64,000 bases of DNA from Toxorhynchites rutilus septentrionalis. Its lineage: Eukaryota; Arthropoda; Insecta; Diptera; Culicidae. A program made the position numbers and the translations under genes. Under the pieces are notes generated by a model, which worked only from the letters and a program-made list of their open reading frames with translations, ran no database searches and was not told where the DNA came from. The stretch is taken from positions 115,677,216-115,741,215 of the forward strand of contig NC_073745.1 in the NCBI RefSeq assembly GCF_029784135.1. The letters run 5' to 3'. Shown here piece after piece: positions 11,932 through 23,600 of the stretch (its first letter is position 1; each line of letters starts with the position of its first letter).

Positions 11932-13227
11932 AAGGGTGTGTCACATCAAATTGCATCACGGAAAAAACGCTGTAGAAATTTAATTTTTAGGAATTATATC
12001 TTCAGCTTTCGCTTATAATCAGATAAGAGTGTATAGATCACGTTGGCCATGCTTCACTGTCAATTTTTCGTAACTTTGGAAAAATGTCGTCGAACGAAAA
12101 AGAGCGTCGTGAATTAATCCTGCGCACTCATTTCGAGAATCCGGAGTTGTCACATCGGGACATCGGTAAGATACTGGGAATCGTCCAATCCACGGTCAGC
12201 AGAGTACTAAAACGATACTTCGAGAACCTAACCATCGACCGGAAGGTGAAGAACGGCAAAAATGGATGCTCCGTCAGTGAAAAAGATCACAAGCGCGTAG
12301 TTAAGCAGTTTAGACGTGATCCGAGAAGTTCGGTCCAGGATGTCGCCAATAAGCTGAATTTGTCAAGTTCATTCGTCCAGTGGACCAAGCAGCGGGAGGG
12401 CCTGCGTACATACAAGGTTCAGAAGGCTCTTAACTGTGACGAAAAGCAAAACATGGTGGGGAAGACGCGAGCCCGGAAGCTGTACACCGAAATGCTGACG
12501 AAGCCGCATTGCCTGGTAATAGACGAAACCTACGTCAAAGCGGACTTTCGTCAGCTGCCGGGCCTGTTGTTCTTCTCCGCAGAGGATAAATTCAGCGTTC
12601 CGGAGAAGATTCGCAAGCAGAAACTATCCAAGTTTGCCAAAAAGTACATGGTGTGGCAAGCGATCTGCTCTTGCGGAAAGCGGAGCGCCCCCTTCGTGAT
12701 GACCGGCTCGGTAAACGGGCAGGTTTACCTTAAGGAGTGCCTACAGAAGCGCTTACTACCAGTATTGAAGCAGCACGAGGGCCCGACCATCTTCTGGCCG
12801 GATCTCGCTTCGTGCCACTATTCAAAGGACGTGTTGGAGTGGTACGAAGCCAACGGGGTCACCTTCGTGCCAAAGGAAATGAACCCGCCCAACGCGCCGG
12901 AGCTTCGCCCAATAGAGAAATATTGGGCGATTATGAAGCAGGCCCTCCGGAAGAACCCAAAAGTTGTCAAATCGGAGGCGGACTTCAAGAGAAAATGGAT
13001 TTCTGTTAAAAAAAAACTACAACCTGACGTTGTACAGAACCTTATGGACGGGGTAAAGAGGAAGGTGCGAGCATACGGGCTTGGGCTCGAAGTATGAATA
13101 AAAAGAAAATGCCAAAAGTTGTTTAATAGTTTTTATTTTACTGTCTAAAATTTTCAAAAGGATCGGTCTACTGGGCGAATTTCTACAGCGTTTTTTTCCG
13201 TGATGCAATTTGATGTGACACACCCTT
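11932..13227 (+). mobile_element. ITmD37E-type Tc1/mariner transposon, apparently complete
   Basis: The element is 1,296 bp with inverted ends starting AAGGGTGTGTCACATCAAAT (left) and their complement at the right, flanked by TA on both sides (11,930-11,931 and 13,228-13,229). The inverted repeats continue through GCATCACGGAAAAAA and CGCTGTAGAAATT. It contains one uninterrupted transposase gene. A second, internally deleted copy is at 28,830-29,587. Confidence 0.95.
12084..13097 (+). CDS. ITmD37E transposase, full-length open frame
   Basis: The 337-residue enzyme cuts and joins its own inverted repeats at TA sites. Residues about 10-45 form a helix-turn-helix (SHRDIGKILGIVQSTVSRVL) for DNA binding. 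The catalytic triad is visible: D147 in VIDETYVK, D240 in FWPDLASCHYS and E278 in PELRPIEKYW. Exactly 37 residues separate the second D and the E, which defines the DD37E group. The ATG follows AAA and is the first start after the left terminal repeat; the stop lies about 130 bp before the right end. Compared with the copy at 28.83 kb it lacks one Asp codon just before the catalytic site (IDET against MDDET), so activity is not assured. There is no intron and the only frame is intact, suggesting recent mobility. A cellular origin is excluded by the flanking inverted repeats. Confidence 0.93.
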   Translation: MSSNEKERRELILRTHFENPELSHRDIGKILGIVQSTVSRVLKRYFENLTIDRKVKNGKNGCSVSEKDHKRVVKQFRRDPRSSVQDVANKLNLSSSFVQWTKQREGLRTYKVQKALNCDEKQNMVGKTRARKLYTEMLTKPHCLVIDETYVKADFRQLPGLLFFSAEDKFSVPEKIRKQKLSKFAKKYMVWQAICSCGKRSAPFVMTGSVNGQVYLKECLQKRLLPVLKQHEGPTIFWPDLASCHYSKDVLEWYEANGVTFVPKEMNPPNAPELRPIEKYWAIMKQALRKNPKVVKSEADFKRKWISVKKKLQPDVVQNLMDGVKRKVRAYGLGLEV

Positions 13228-13599
13228 TAATGTATTTCATTTCATATCAAATCTCAGAGCAATTCCATGCCAAATCGGCCGGCCGCTGTTTGGACTTCTT
13301 CGATTTTTTAGAAACTTGGTACTCATGATGGAAACTACCTAAAATCACTTTATAATATACGAGTAACGAGCGTGATATACTCAACTAAAAAAAACCCCGT
13401 GATATATTCGAAACAAATATTTTTAAATGAAAAATATTTTTTTACCTTCAATATGTATGATTTCAACATTTTTTTCCTGCAACATGCAAAACTTATAGAA
13501 AAACATTTATAACAAACAACACAATACAACACGAAATTATTGTTGCAGTGCAATTCTCATAACAATTTCTCATATCGTATGTAGCACTTCACCAACTTA

Positions 13600-14300
13600 A
13601 TAGAAATTTGAACCCCTTCCTGTTGACCGATTGATCTGAAATTTTAAAAATACCTTTATCTCTGCAGTCATTATAAAACTGCGTATTTCATGATTTTACA
13701 AATCCAATATGGCGGCCGCTACGAAATGGCGGATTACATATTTTCTCAAAACCCCATCAATATCACTATGGGTATCAAATGAAAGGGCTTGATTAGTAGA
13801 TAACACAGTTATCTATAAAAATGCAAATCCAAAATGGCTACTACCACAAAATGGCGGATTACATATTTTCTCAAATCAAACTCCATCAAAATGGGTATCA
13901 AGTGAAGGGGCTTGATCAGTAGATCACAGCTATTTATGGAAAGTTCAAATCCAAGATGGCCGCTGTGACAAGATACCCAATTACTAAACGGTTTCATTCA
14001 ACTTTACCTGTTTGTATGTATGTTTGTATGTTCGATTGTCCCGCATTAATAAAAATTTGACCCCGTTCCTTTTGACTTATTGATCTGAAATTTGGAACAA
14101 ACCTTTATATCTGCTGTCATTATAATACTGCGTATTACATTATCTTAAAAAATCCTATTAGATCGCCGCCAAAAAATGGCTGAATAGCTTGACTACATTA
14201 TGAACAACATAAATTCAAAAAGGTGTATGTATTTTGTAATCGCCTCAATATCGGTATCGAATGAAATGGTTTGACTAATAAAATACAGTACATCTTCAAA
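13600..14300 (+). repeat. ATGGCGG-type repeat arm, sense
   Basis: Modules containing GACC(G/C)ATTGATCTGAAATTT, TGTCATTATAA.ACTGCGTATT, CCAATATGGCGGCCGC and ATGGGTATCAAATGAAAGG are repeated two to three times. The same modules occur inverted at 15,660-16,190. Confidence 0.7.
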
Positions 14301-14621
14301 ATATTCCGAAGAAAATTAGGTAAGAAATACAAATTTAAAAAAAAGTTGAATGGTTTTATTGTAGAGAAGTATACTAATCATATCGAAAATGTACTAAAAA
14401 CAAGGAAATAAAAAAGTAAAGAAAACTGATTTTAGTTGTACTAAAAGCTATAAATTAATTGGGCAAGTGGCAGTTGGTAGTTATCACATCCCTTCCTTCA
14501 TTAATCTAGGGCAATGTTGAGACTAAAATAACTACTGCTGCTTGCCTAATTATTTTCTAGCTTTTAGTAAATTGAACCGTTTAACATAAAAAAGGTTTTT
14601 TTTACTCTTTTTTTTTCTTAA

Positions 14622-15316
14622 GGGGGTATTCTAGTCTAGAAATCTGAAAAAATCGAAATTTTTTTTTTACCATATTTCTGTAGTTTAGGCATTCAAGAAT
14701 ATACTCTAGAAAGGACTTAGTGATGTGGTATCTAACCTGTTACGGCCATCACAATGAACTTCAAACGCGTTTCTCTCGGAACTAGTTTTTTTTCTAACTG
14801 GCGTACACGATATCTCAAGTTCTACTGAACCGATTTATGTCAAATTTATATGAAAATAATCTGCATACATCTCTCTATCGCATGAACCAATAAAAAATTA
14901 TAACTTTTTAATTTTACTATTTTTAAAAAATCGGTAAACGCAAAAAAATCGTTTTAAACAGCATTTTTGTTTTCAAACGGCCGCCATTTTGTTAAAACCC
15001 ATGTTTTTGACTTGTCCGAGGTTCATGCCATAGCGACATCTTTACTGATTCAGAATCTGTTCGATTTTTTTGTTTCAGATAACCAGAAGGACTGGAATCG
15101 TGTACGCCATGGCACAACTTTTTTTTGAACACCCTCACTTCACCAGCATGTACCTATTCTAATTATGAATATTTTTTTTCCGTCCTATTTTTGTTTTATT
15201 GTTGAAAGATAGATAAACGAATAATGATATAATGGATAGTAAAAATATTCTTTGTTTTATTTTTACGGAATTCGAAAAAACGTCCGAAATTCGTGTCTCT
15301 ACACTAGAATACCCCC
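14622..15316. mobile_element. TTAA-flanked MITE (piggyBac-like candidate)
   Basis: The left end GGGGGTATTCTAGT is preceded by TTAA (14,618-14,621). The right end ACTAGAATACCCCC is followed by TTAA (15,317-15,320). A TTAA target is the hallmark of piggyBac-type transposition. The 695-bp interior has no gene. Assignment to piggyBac rests only on the target site. Confidence 0.7.
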
Positions 15317-15659
15317 TTAATGTCAGTTTCTGAGAATGAGAATAATAATTGCGCAATTCGGATACGTCCCTGTTTATTCCAAAAAGTTTTTTTTCTTAGA
15401 CGCGTGTTTTTTCATCTGAAAAATGTTCACCGGACGGCGTAACAGTAAACCTGAAAGCGAGGGAAGTAGTAACGACGAAATAGTGCAATTTTTTGAAAGA
15501 AAGATCAATTATTTTAATTGCGTCCTTTTAAATAGTCAGTCGTTATTTAAATTGGTCAAATAATAACAAAAATTGTAATTTTAGGTAGTTTCTTTCATTT
15601 GGGTCGGGTCAGCAACCGGTTGATTTGGGGTGGAATCGCTCTATACGGGAGTTGTAAAA

Positions 15660-16190
15660 ACAAAAGTAGTTGACCATTTTGAACTTGTATTTTTATGATC
15701 TAATGTGTTCTACTAGTCAGACCTTTTCATTTGATATCCATATTGATTGGTTTTTGAAAAAAAAACATATATCGTCATTTTGGATTGGCATTTTCACAAA
15801 TAAGTATGTTCCACTAGTCAAGCCCTTTCGTTCGATACCCATATTGATGAATAGAAAAAAATGTCGCCATTTTGTGATGGCAGCCATTTCGAATTTGAAT
15901 TTTTATAAATAACTGTGTTCTACTAGTCAAGCCATTTCATTCGATACCCATATTGATGGGGTTTTGATAAAATATGTAGTCCGCCATTTTGTAGCGGCCG
16001 CCATCTTGGATTTTCAAGACAATGTAATACGCAGTTTTATAACGACAGTAGAAATAAAGGCGTGTTCCAAATTTCAGCTGATTAAGGACATCATTTTTTG
16101 TTCGAACAGACGTAATACATGAAAATCCATTGTATTTTGATCTGGCAATAGCGAAGGCTGTGATGGCGTTGCTCATGATAGCGTCTCGCA
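15660..16190 (-). repeat. ATGGCGG-type repeat arm, inverted
   Basis: CCATTTTGTAGCGGCCGCC, AATACGCAGTTTTATAACGAC and 'CATTTCATTCGATACCCATA' are reverse complements of the modules at 13,600-14,300. The unit around CATTTCATTCGATACCCATATTGATG occurs about three times. Confidence 0.7.
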
Positions 16191-16199
16191 AAAGAATGT

Positions 16200-17690
16200 A
16201 CTCTTCATAAGAATCGCAGTCGCAGTTTCAATCTAAGTTGTTTTTTTACTCCCATCCTTTGTATCTCTATTTTTTTTATTGTCGTTCTGTGTGGATTGCA
16301 TTCCAATGATGTTATCAGATCGTATATTTCAGATCATCTATTTTCGGTATCAGACCTGCTGTTTGCTTACAAGATTTGAAGATTTTGATTAATTTAAGGT
16401 ATTTCCAGGACTCAAATAGCCAAGATACGACATACTTCAATGTTTTTCTACAGTGTCTTGCTCAGTGTTTCTGAGTATGACTGCCATTTCCAGTTTTTCG
16501 CGGTGGTTTATATTTTGAATTTCTTCCTGATTCATTGGTGGAACAGTAGGTATATAGGAAAAGAAAAAAGGAAAAATTTCATCCTAACATATTACAATTA
16601 TCTATTAATAAAACGGACTTAGGTTGTAGTTTTATTTCGGACTAGAAACGCATCTCCGGAACAAAATGATTACAGAGTGACAAAATAGTTGCTATCCTAT
16701 CCTAGGAAATTCCAGATAGTACAACATGGAGGGCTCTTCGATCTTCGAATTATTATCAATGACAGATTCTGGTTATTAGAAACTTAGGAAATTGACTGGA
16801 ATTTTAACTGGTTTGAATCCTGCAACGGTTGTTCCCTCCAAATGGAACGTCAATGTAACGTTTTAATGCTTTGAAGAATAATATAAATTCGTTGCGATAT
16901 ATAACCAGGTCAAATATTGATTTTTAATTCTCCAAACTATCCTTTGCCCGAAAATCGGCCGATATTTTCACCAACATTTCAAGTTATGCGAATACCGAAT
17001 CTCTTTTTAAAATGAAGGCATCACTGCACTTAAACGACGCAGGTACTACAAAATTAGGTGCAATTTTTTCAGTTTGTAAGCGAAGATTTTTAGAAGGAAT
17101 TATATTATCCAGTTCTCGTTGTTTTAGAAACCACATGTATACAGCCATTTCTAGCTGACTGTATGTTTCTTCAAAATAAAATACAGATTTGTTTATTATC
17201 AATTACTTTGAATGCCAAAACAGTTTTACTTTCAGCAGTTTATTTTTTATTTATATATCAAAAAATTGTAACTGAAAATAATGTTCAGATGTCTGATTAA
17301 ACGAACATCATCGACAAAATTGTTGGAAACGAGCTTTTTAGTTTCCCATAACATATTAAATGCACTTTTAGAAAATCTTCCTCAAAATTGAGTCTAATTT
17401 GAAAACTTTTATATATCGAAACAAATAGTGTATATTACGACAAAGGTATCGACATCATATAGAAATTCCACTATCATTTTTTGCACTATAAATAATTGGT
17501 TATATCTCGTGAACGGCTAGTCCGGCAGTTTTTCATGTAGAATCGCATGTAAATTCCATTTTTTTCACAAACTGTTGAAATTTCAGAATTTTTTAAGAAC
17601 TCGTATCTTCATTTTGGTGAATTTACCACGTCACTCCTGTACGTCAAACTTTGTTAAATTGGAAGGGTTTTCCAATAAAAATATAGAGAG
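16200..17690. other. No gene or element recognised
   Basis: AT-rich sequence with only short, motif-free open frames. It may be old repeat-derived DNA. Confidence 0.4.
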
Positions 17691-18231
17691 AGACACGTTT
17701 TTATAAAATAAAATTAACGTTAATAACTATTTTTGCTGCGAACGATTTTTAACGATTTGCGTACCAATCGAATCGGAAATTTTCTAAGATTTGTTTGATA
17801 TGCTATACATTACAATCCCAAAGTCTGTATAAGGTTTGAATTGATGAAAATTGGAAGCATTCCCATTTCCCTATACATTTGTTCTGCCCATTTGTGTGCT
17901 TCTCCGAACAGAGCTGTCAATAACGGGTAACTTATGCAGCCGCTGGAATAGAAACAACGAAAGGGATGCATAGTAAGCAAGCTGTCGCTAGCGTATAAGT
18001 ATTGCATCTCCTCTGAGGAAAATTTCCAGAATCTTTCTGTGCCCGAAACAAAAAAGGTCGTTTATTCTGCTTGTTTTGTTTGCTCGACCGAGAGCGGAGA
18101 AACGATCATTCTCGCGATGTTTCATTTTTTTCGCTGCAACTGTGTGCATCTATTAGACGCATGTTTGATGCTTTTTTAACATCGATGCACGGGAGATGCC
18201 TCTCGTTAAATACTCAGTGCAATGCGTGCAG
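17691..18231 (+). repeat. Interspersed repeat related to 22,577-22,800
   Basis: GTTAACGTTAATAACTATTTTT-like sequence followed by ACCAATCGAATCGGAAA and CATTTGTTCTGCCCATTTGT matches 22,577-22,800 and, in reverse, 43,960-44,030. Here AGCTGTCAATAACGG is uninterrupted at about 17,911. It marks the empty site of the LTR element that splits the 22.5-kb copy. Confidence 0.65.
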
Positions 18232-18918
18232 TAGGGTGCCAATGAATGTATGGGAAAAAATCGACCCTAAAATTTCAAAAAGGTACCCCATAAAAATGTT
18301 CACCGCCTCGAAAAAACACCCTATGCCAAATATCAGCTCAATCGGACTTAAGGGAGAATCGAAAAATCACCCAATTCTGGTACTTCTCGATGATTAATGC
18401 AATTTTCAGACATTTGGCATCAAGCTTTTTTTTTGAAAATCTCGATTTTCGGTGATTTTTCGTTTTTCAAAAAAACTCAAATTTTAACGTTTGTGACATC
18501 AGTAAATGAAGTCCGAATGAGCTAATATTTTGTATAGGGTATATTATCGTGCAAATCAACATTTCGTAGCAAGTTCCGAATGAAAAATCGAAATATCTAT
18601 TTTTATTGGCACCCAAAACCATACTTTTCGTTTCGTAGTACGAAAAAAAATAAGCCGAAATGCCGATTTTCGACAAACAAAAATTTCGAGATGACACAAG
18701 AACTCGACGTTTCATGCAGTTTTAAGACATTTGGCATCAAAATTTTTTTTCGAAAACCCCGATTTTCCTTACTCCCCCCTTGGGTGATTTTTCGATTTTC
18801 AAAAAACTCAAACTTTGACCGCTTTGCGCCACTCTCTCTTAAGCCCGATTGAGCTGATATTTGGCATAACATTGGTAACTTTTTGAAATTCGAGATGACC
18901 ATTTTCATTGGCACCCTA
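18232..18918. mobile_element. hAT-type MITE, 8-bp TSD GCGTGCAG
   Basis: TAGGGTGCCAATGAA at the left and its complement TTCATTGGCACCCTA at the right are flanked by perfect GCGTGCAG copies (18,224-18,231 and 18,919-18,926). The 687-bp interior repeats modules with CACC.CCTCGAAAAAACACC, CAATCGGACTTAAGGG and GACATTTGGCATCA in both orientations. There is no transposase. A truncated relative lies at 57,484-57,930. Confidence 0.85.
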
Positions 18919-19162
18919 GCGTGCAGTGATATAAAGAAACAAATTGCGACATATGACCAATTAATGTATTCATAGTCCATTTGATAGTTCATTTCCAACA
19001 ACTTTGTCGAACATCATATTTTAATCAGACATCTGGATTTTCCGTTACGATTTTTTGAAAGAAAGATTAATGATTTTGAAAACGCCTTTTTAAAGAATCA
19101 GTCGTAATTTAAATTCGTCATATGATAATGAAAATTGTGATTTTAGGTAGCTTTCATCATAC

Positions 19163-19575
19163 TACATGGGCAGGAAAGTCCCGGGATTTTTCAACAGATG
19201 GCGCCACTAAAAATGAACAAGATTCATTTGTAACTAGCTTTCGCTAGTTTCATGACATTTCGCTTATTTGTTCACAAACTACAGTTGTTCAAGTGTCACT
19301 ACCTGAGAACTCGTTGAAATGGGAAAAATGGGCTGCACAAGCACCGCAAGTGCGCCTCGTTCTGGAAGATCAAAAGAGGCTACGAAACCAGAAATCGTGA
19401 AAAAAAAAAGTAAAAAAAGTGCATCGACTCGTTTTGAACGATCGCAAAGTGAAGTTACGCGCGTTAGCTGAGGCCGTAGGCATTAAAAAAAACGGGTGGG
19501 ATACATTTTGCACGACATTTTGGACATGGAAAAGCTGATCGTCGACCAAAAACTGCGGCGCGTTGATGATTCAAC
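19163..19575 (+). pseudogene. Mariner transposase relic (5' end and DNA-binding domain)
   Basis: The element starts after TA with CATGGGCAGGAAAGTCCCGG, a mariner-type terminal repeat. The relic reads SGRSKEATKPEIVKK, a frame break, then VHRLVLNDRKVKLRALAEA, which is the paired-type helix-turn-helix of mariner transposases. Poly-A length changes near 19,400 and 19,485 break the frame. The catalytic D...D..D part is absent and the sequence stops being recognisable at about 19,575 with no right terminal repeat. It inserted into a repeat related to 15,490-15,600, whose sequence ends at the TA. Confidence 0.8.
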
Positions 19576-22520
19576 AACCGGTTTGGCGTTCCCGGCTTCA
19601 ATGTGATTGAACATAGTTATAATTCATATTATGTACAATAAGCTAAAAAAATATTGAGGAAAGTAGCAGATTATTTATGTAACTTGTAAAATACATTGAA
19701 TTTTGATGCCTAAGAGCTTCCTGCATTGTTTCACAATAATGAAAGCAAAATCTATTAAGCAACCTAACCAGCCTGAAGTTATTCGCGGTGCAAAAAAAAG
19801 GCTACTCCTACTATCCGATTATGTAAGTAAAACTCTATAAGCATCTCAGGGTTTTCTTTTGGCAAAAGAAAAATAAAATAATCACACATTAAAGCAGATA
19901 AACCGAGAAACACGCAGACCAGCCAGCGAAAGAGGAAAGGCACACAGCAAGTGGTGGAACAAAAAATTGAACTGACCACTCATGGGAAAAAAGTGGTCTC
20001 ATCTTCATCATCAATTTTCCGGCAATGGTTGAGATGGGATCTGCGGTTGGAGATAAAAATTCGATTAATAACTTTGGGCAAAAATAACATCCATCCGAGT
20101 GTATATGCATTATATATACATTCCAAGAAGCGAGATGTTGTTGCTCGGGCCTTGGCAGAAAATATGCTTCCATTGTTTCGGTGGAGAATGGGTCCTATTA
20201 TCATGCCATCATCAGCCCAAACAAGCGGCGTAATGTATCCTTTGAATCATGCGAATCACTGGGCGTTTTCCCGTGCCTCAATCCCCGGACCCGGGTCACT
20301 GTGGGTTAATCAGATATTACACGTTACATGATTGGCTCAAATTTATGCAAGCAAATGAGAGGGATGCTAATGGTAGTGATTCATCCGAACCGAGGAGATG
20401 GATGGTGTCAGTTTTCTCTGGTTAGGCCTTGGAAATTGTGAACATTGTACCACAAAAAAGTTAACGCTGATAACGATGCGAATTTTCGGTAATTTTTATC
20501 CACCCACTTCTAGCCATTTCCGAGTGAACGTTCGCACGCTACAGTGGTCAATAACAATTAATTTAAACAAATTACAAAATGAATCACCGAGCTGACCCCA
20601 AACAGAATTGTATCCACATTTGCACGTTTTACTCGTTGCGTTACCACACCCGTCCAGGCCAGAACCTGGGCTGCGAACAACTGAATCAATGTTTCAGCAT
20701 TGCCGTACCGAAGGCGCTGCCTATAAATAACCATTATCTGATGACAAATGAATAAATAATTGCAATTCGGGTCGATCCCACATACAGAGATTAATTGCAT
20801 ATTGGCACTTGCTCTCAGTTCTGTTGTATTCCATCAAATTGCTTCACAGCGAAAGTGTTTGTTCGATTATTACGCTCTCACCATCGAAGTGTATGTTCGA
20901 GGTAACATGTAATTTTTCCCGGAATCCTTCAATTAACCTGTAAAGGCCAAAGTGGATAATACCTTGAAATAACAAGGTGTGCGGCAGTGCCTTCGTCCTC
21001 TCAAGGATTCTTTTGTTTGCTCTAATTAGAGCCTTCATCAAAGCCTTTGATGAGTGGGATAAGACAAAAAACACTTCTGACACCTCTGCATCACTTTGAT
21101 GATATTTTTATCCCTGTACTCAGAAGCACTTCATGTGCCGACTTTCACTGAGAATATGTATGCCTTCCGTGCCTATTAGAAGCATCCGGCATTGCATTAG
21201 TCTCCGGAAACGTGTGCCCTGAATTCTTATTTAATCATAGATCTGTCAGCCGGAGCCGGAAGATCCTGCACTCAAAACGAAGATGAACAAATGCGAACGA
21301 ATCGTACCGCACAAGGCAAACCCAAAACAAAGGAATTCTTCAAGAGTGGAATTTTCAGAACATCAACGACCGAGAATACCCTAAAACTTCATTCCGGCAA
21401 CTGTTTCTTTCTGCTTCCAACCTGCCTGACCACCCCCATCAGGGCAACATGAAAAATGAAGGTGGCAAGTATGTTCGTGTCATGTAGCGCACAAACCCTT
21501 GCGCTGCCTGGCGTTTGACATGGGACAGGAAAAGTTATCAAAAAGGCCACAGAAACCCCCCTCCCTTGCCCCAACTTCCACCCTGCACCGGATCACTTCC
21601 AACGCGCTACTCTTCACATTAGCACACAGCTCGTAATCACGTCCGGCCCCCAGAGCTCAAGTCTTCGTTCTTCATCGCCAGCCTCGTTCATCATTTGCCT
21701 CGGAGATAGCATGAAGAAGCCACTATGTCAAGACATCAAGATGCACTGTTCATACGCTTGGGTACAACGGTGACAACACGGCAAACAGCAAGCCCAACTT
21801 TAAGGCACACACTGAATCAGAACAAAAGAGATTAGTGTGGGAGGGGTGGGATTGCGAAAGTGAGACGATTCCGACACTCGAGGGAATATAAATAATAACG
21901 AAAAAGGTGGAATAAATTTACTCTTCCCATGACTGGATTTGCAAACAAACAACCGCCCGCTTTTTCTCCATCTTTGTCATCGTCTAGTTGTCATACGTGA
22001 CTCGGAACGGAAGTCAGATTTTATTTGATACAAACAACAGCGGCTTCCGCGCGTACCTTCCGCTTCCCTCCACTGATTTGTTGGTCCGTTGGTTAGTGAT
22101 GGGGTGAGATGTCCGACTAACCTAGGAAGATGTGTACGTGATGGTTTCAAAAGATTATTTCGGAGCATAGGCCTGAAATCCGAGAGCGAATGGAAGAAGA
22201 TGATAAGGCTGGGTTTCTGGACTAAAATTAACCAGACATTTACAATGTAGACTATGACATGGTTCTTTTATAATTTGGACGCACCTCTTTTACTGTAGCG
22301 CTCCTACTGCTCAGTTCTGGAATGATTTGACAACCTGATGTCTGAAAAGTTGTCATCATTCTGTGGTCAATGTTTTGTTTGGATTACAACTTCAATTCTT
22401 TAACAAAATCAACAGGGTATACCAGGTGTTGAAACAGTCAATTTTCGGAAGAACCTCAACATATTGTTGTTCGAAGTAACCTCCATTTGTTCCTACACAT
22501 CCCTCAGGCAAATAGTAAAT
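19576..22520. other. Single-copy-looking region, no gene assigned
   Basis: The composition is balanced, with many short open frames (for example 19,951-20,331 plus and 20,844-21,083 minus) that lack recognisable domains. I see no repeats or RNA genes. It is most simply intron or intergenic DNA. Confidence 0.4.
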
Positions 22521-22527
22521 GATTTTT

Positions 22528-22800
22528 GACGTAAAACTACGTCTTTCATTAGAGGGCCAAACCAAAAAACAGATCACCTTTTTATGAAATAAAGTTAACG
22601 TTAATAACTATTTTTGCCGCGAACCGAGTTTGACGATTTACATACCAATCGAATCGGAAAACCCCTAAGATTTGTTTGTTATGCTATATATTACAATCCC
22701 CTGGTGCGTAAACGGTTTAAATTGATGAAAACTAGAAGCGTTTCCATTTTCCCATACATTTGTTCATTTGCACATTTGTGAGCTTTCCTACCCATGCCGT
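22528..22800 (-). mobile_element. End of a palindromic-end (GACGTAG) repeat, reversed
   Basis: GACGTAAAACTACGTC (22,528-22,543), followed by TTTCATTA and AAGTTAACGTTAATAACT, is the reverse complement of the right end at 43,960-44,065. The copy is broken at about 22,800 by the LTR element, and CAATAACGATCAACG at 24,647 is its continuation. Confidence 0.6.
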
Positions 22801-23072
22801 TGTGTAGAGGGTGAATGTGATCCTCTTATTACATCCAATGTATTTCGCTTGCAATGCTTTTATACATACCGTGCCTATGCGACGCATCCCTGCCGCCCAT
22901 ATTTCACCCGCTTTGCGGTTGACTTCAACCCTGCATCGCCCAACCCAACCACGCAGCACGGGCTCTTGGCCTCGGGCATTTTGTCAGCGGTGAGGGCAAG
23001 ACGTGTGCTCTGCGGCCAAAGCATAAAGCATCTCCGAAATGGCTGGTCTATTTTGGTGGCTGAAATCGCACA
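22801..23072 (+). repeat. 5' LTR, 272 bp
   Basis: It begins TGTGTAGAGGG and ends AAATCGCACA. By eye it differs from the 3' LTR at about six positions, so the insertion is fairly recent but not brand new. Confidence 0.88.
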
Positions 23073-23231
23073 TTGGCGATCCTGCCAGGAGCTGGAATTT
23101 TCTGGCAATATAACTACTTGTGTTCGTCGCAGCTAATTAACCGTTTTGCTGATTATTTTAGTGCGGTGTGGAGTGAAAAGGCAACAAAAAATCGAAAAAA
23201 AACAAATACGTGGAAGTGAGAAAAACATGGC

Positions 23232-23600
23232 TGTCGTCCCATCATTGTGATTTTTGTGTTATCGCCGGTAGCTGGAAAGATGGTTGAACACGAGTGATTT
23301 CTTTTCTCACGTTTCGTTAGTTTGTTGAAAGAGGAGAAAATGTGTAGTGATGTGCGTTTCTTGCTTGAAATGTGATGTACATTGTTGATAGAACGGATCG
23401 GAATCGTATTCATTAAAAGTGCCATTGTGATTTTTGTGTTATCACTAGTAGCTAGAAAGATGGTTGAACACGACTATTTTCTCACATTTCGTTTTTTTTT
23501 GAATGAGGGGAAAATCTGTAGTGATGTGCATTTTTTGCTTGAAATGTGTAATGACGTACAGTGTTGATGGAACGGATCGTAATCGTGTTCATTAAAAGCG
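23232..23600 (+). repeat. Tandem duplication of about 185 bp inside the LTR element
   Basis: CATTGTGATTTTTGTGTTAT, AGATGGTTGAACACGA and GAACGGATCG.AATCGT.TTC occur in the same order in 23,232-23,417 and 23,418-23,600. Confidence 0.8.

Larger units (their letters stand above)
13254..15645. mobile_element. Composite foldback region with AGAGC..ATTCCA ends
   Basis: AGAGCAATTCCATGCCAAATC (about 13,254) is mirrored by the complement of AGAGCGATTCCACCCCAAATC at about 15,624-15,644. The mirror continues through 'AAACTACCTAAAAT'. A third partial relative lies at 19,052-19,160. The left part carries the 'AATATGGCGGCCGC' modules. The region is itself invaded by the TTAA-flanked MITE at 14,622-15,316. 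There is no coding sequence and no clear target duplication. Confidence 0.5.

Noticed and set aside
12737..13009. Overlapping 90-codon frame in the ITmD37E gene
   Set aside because: Shadow of the transposase frame; the same shadow recurs in the deleted copy at 29.1 kb because the underlying DNA is the same.
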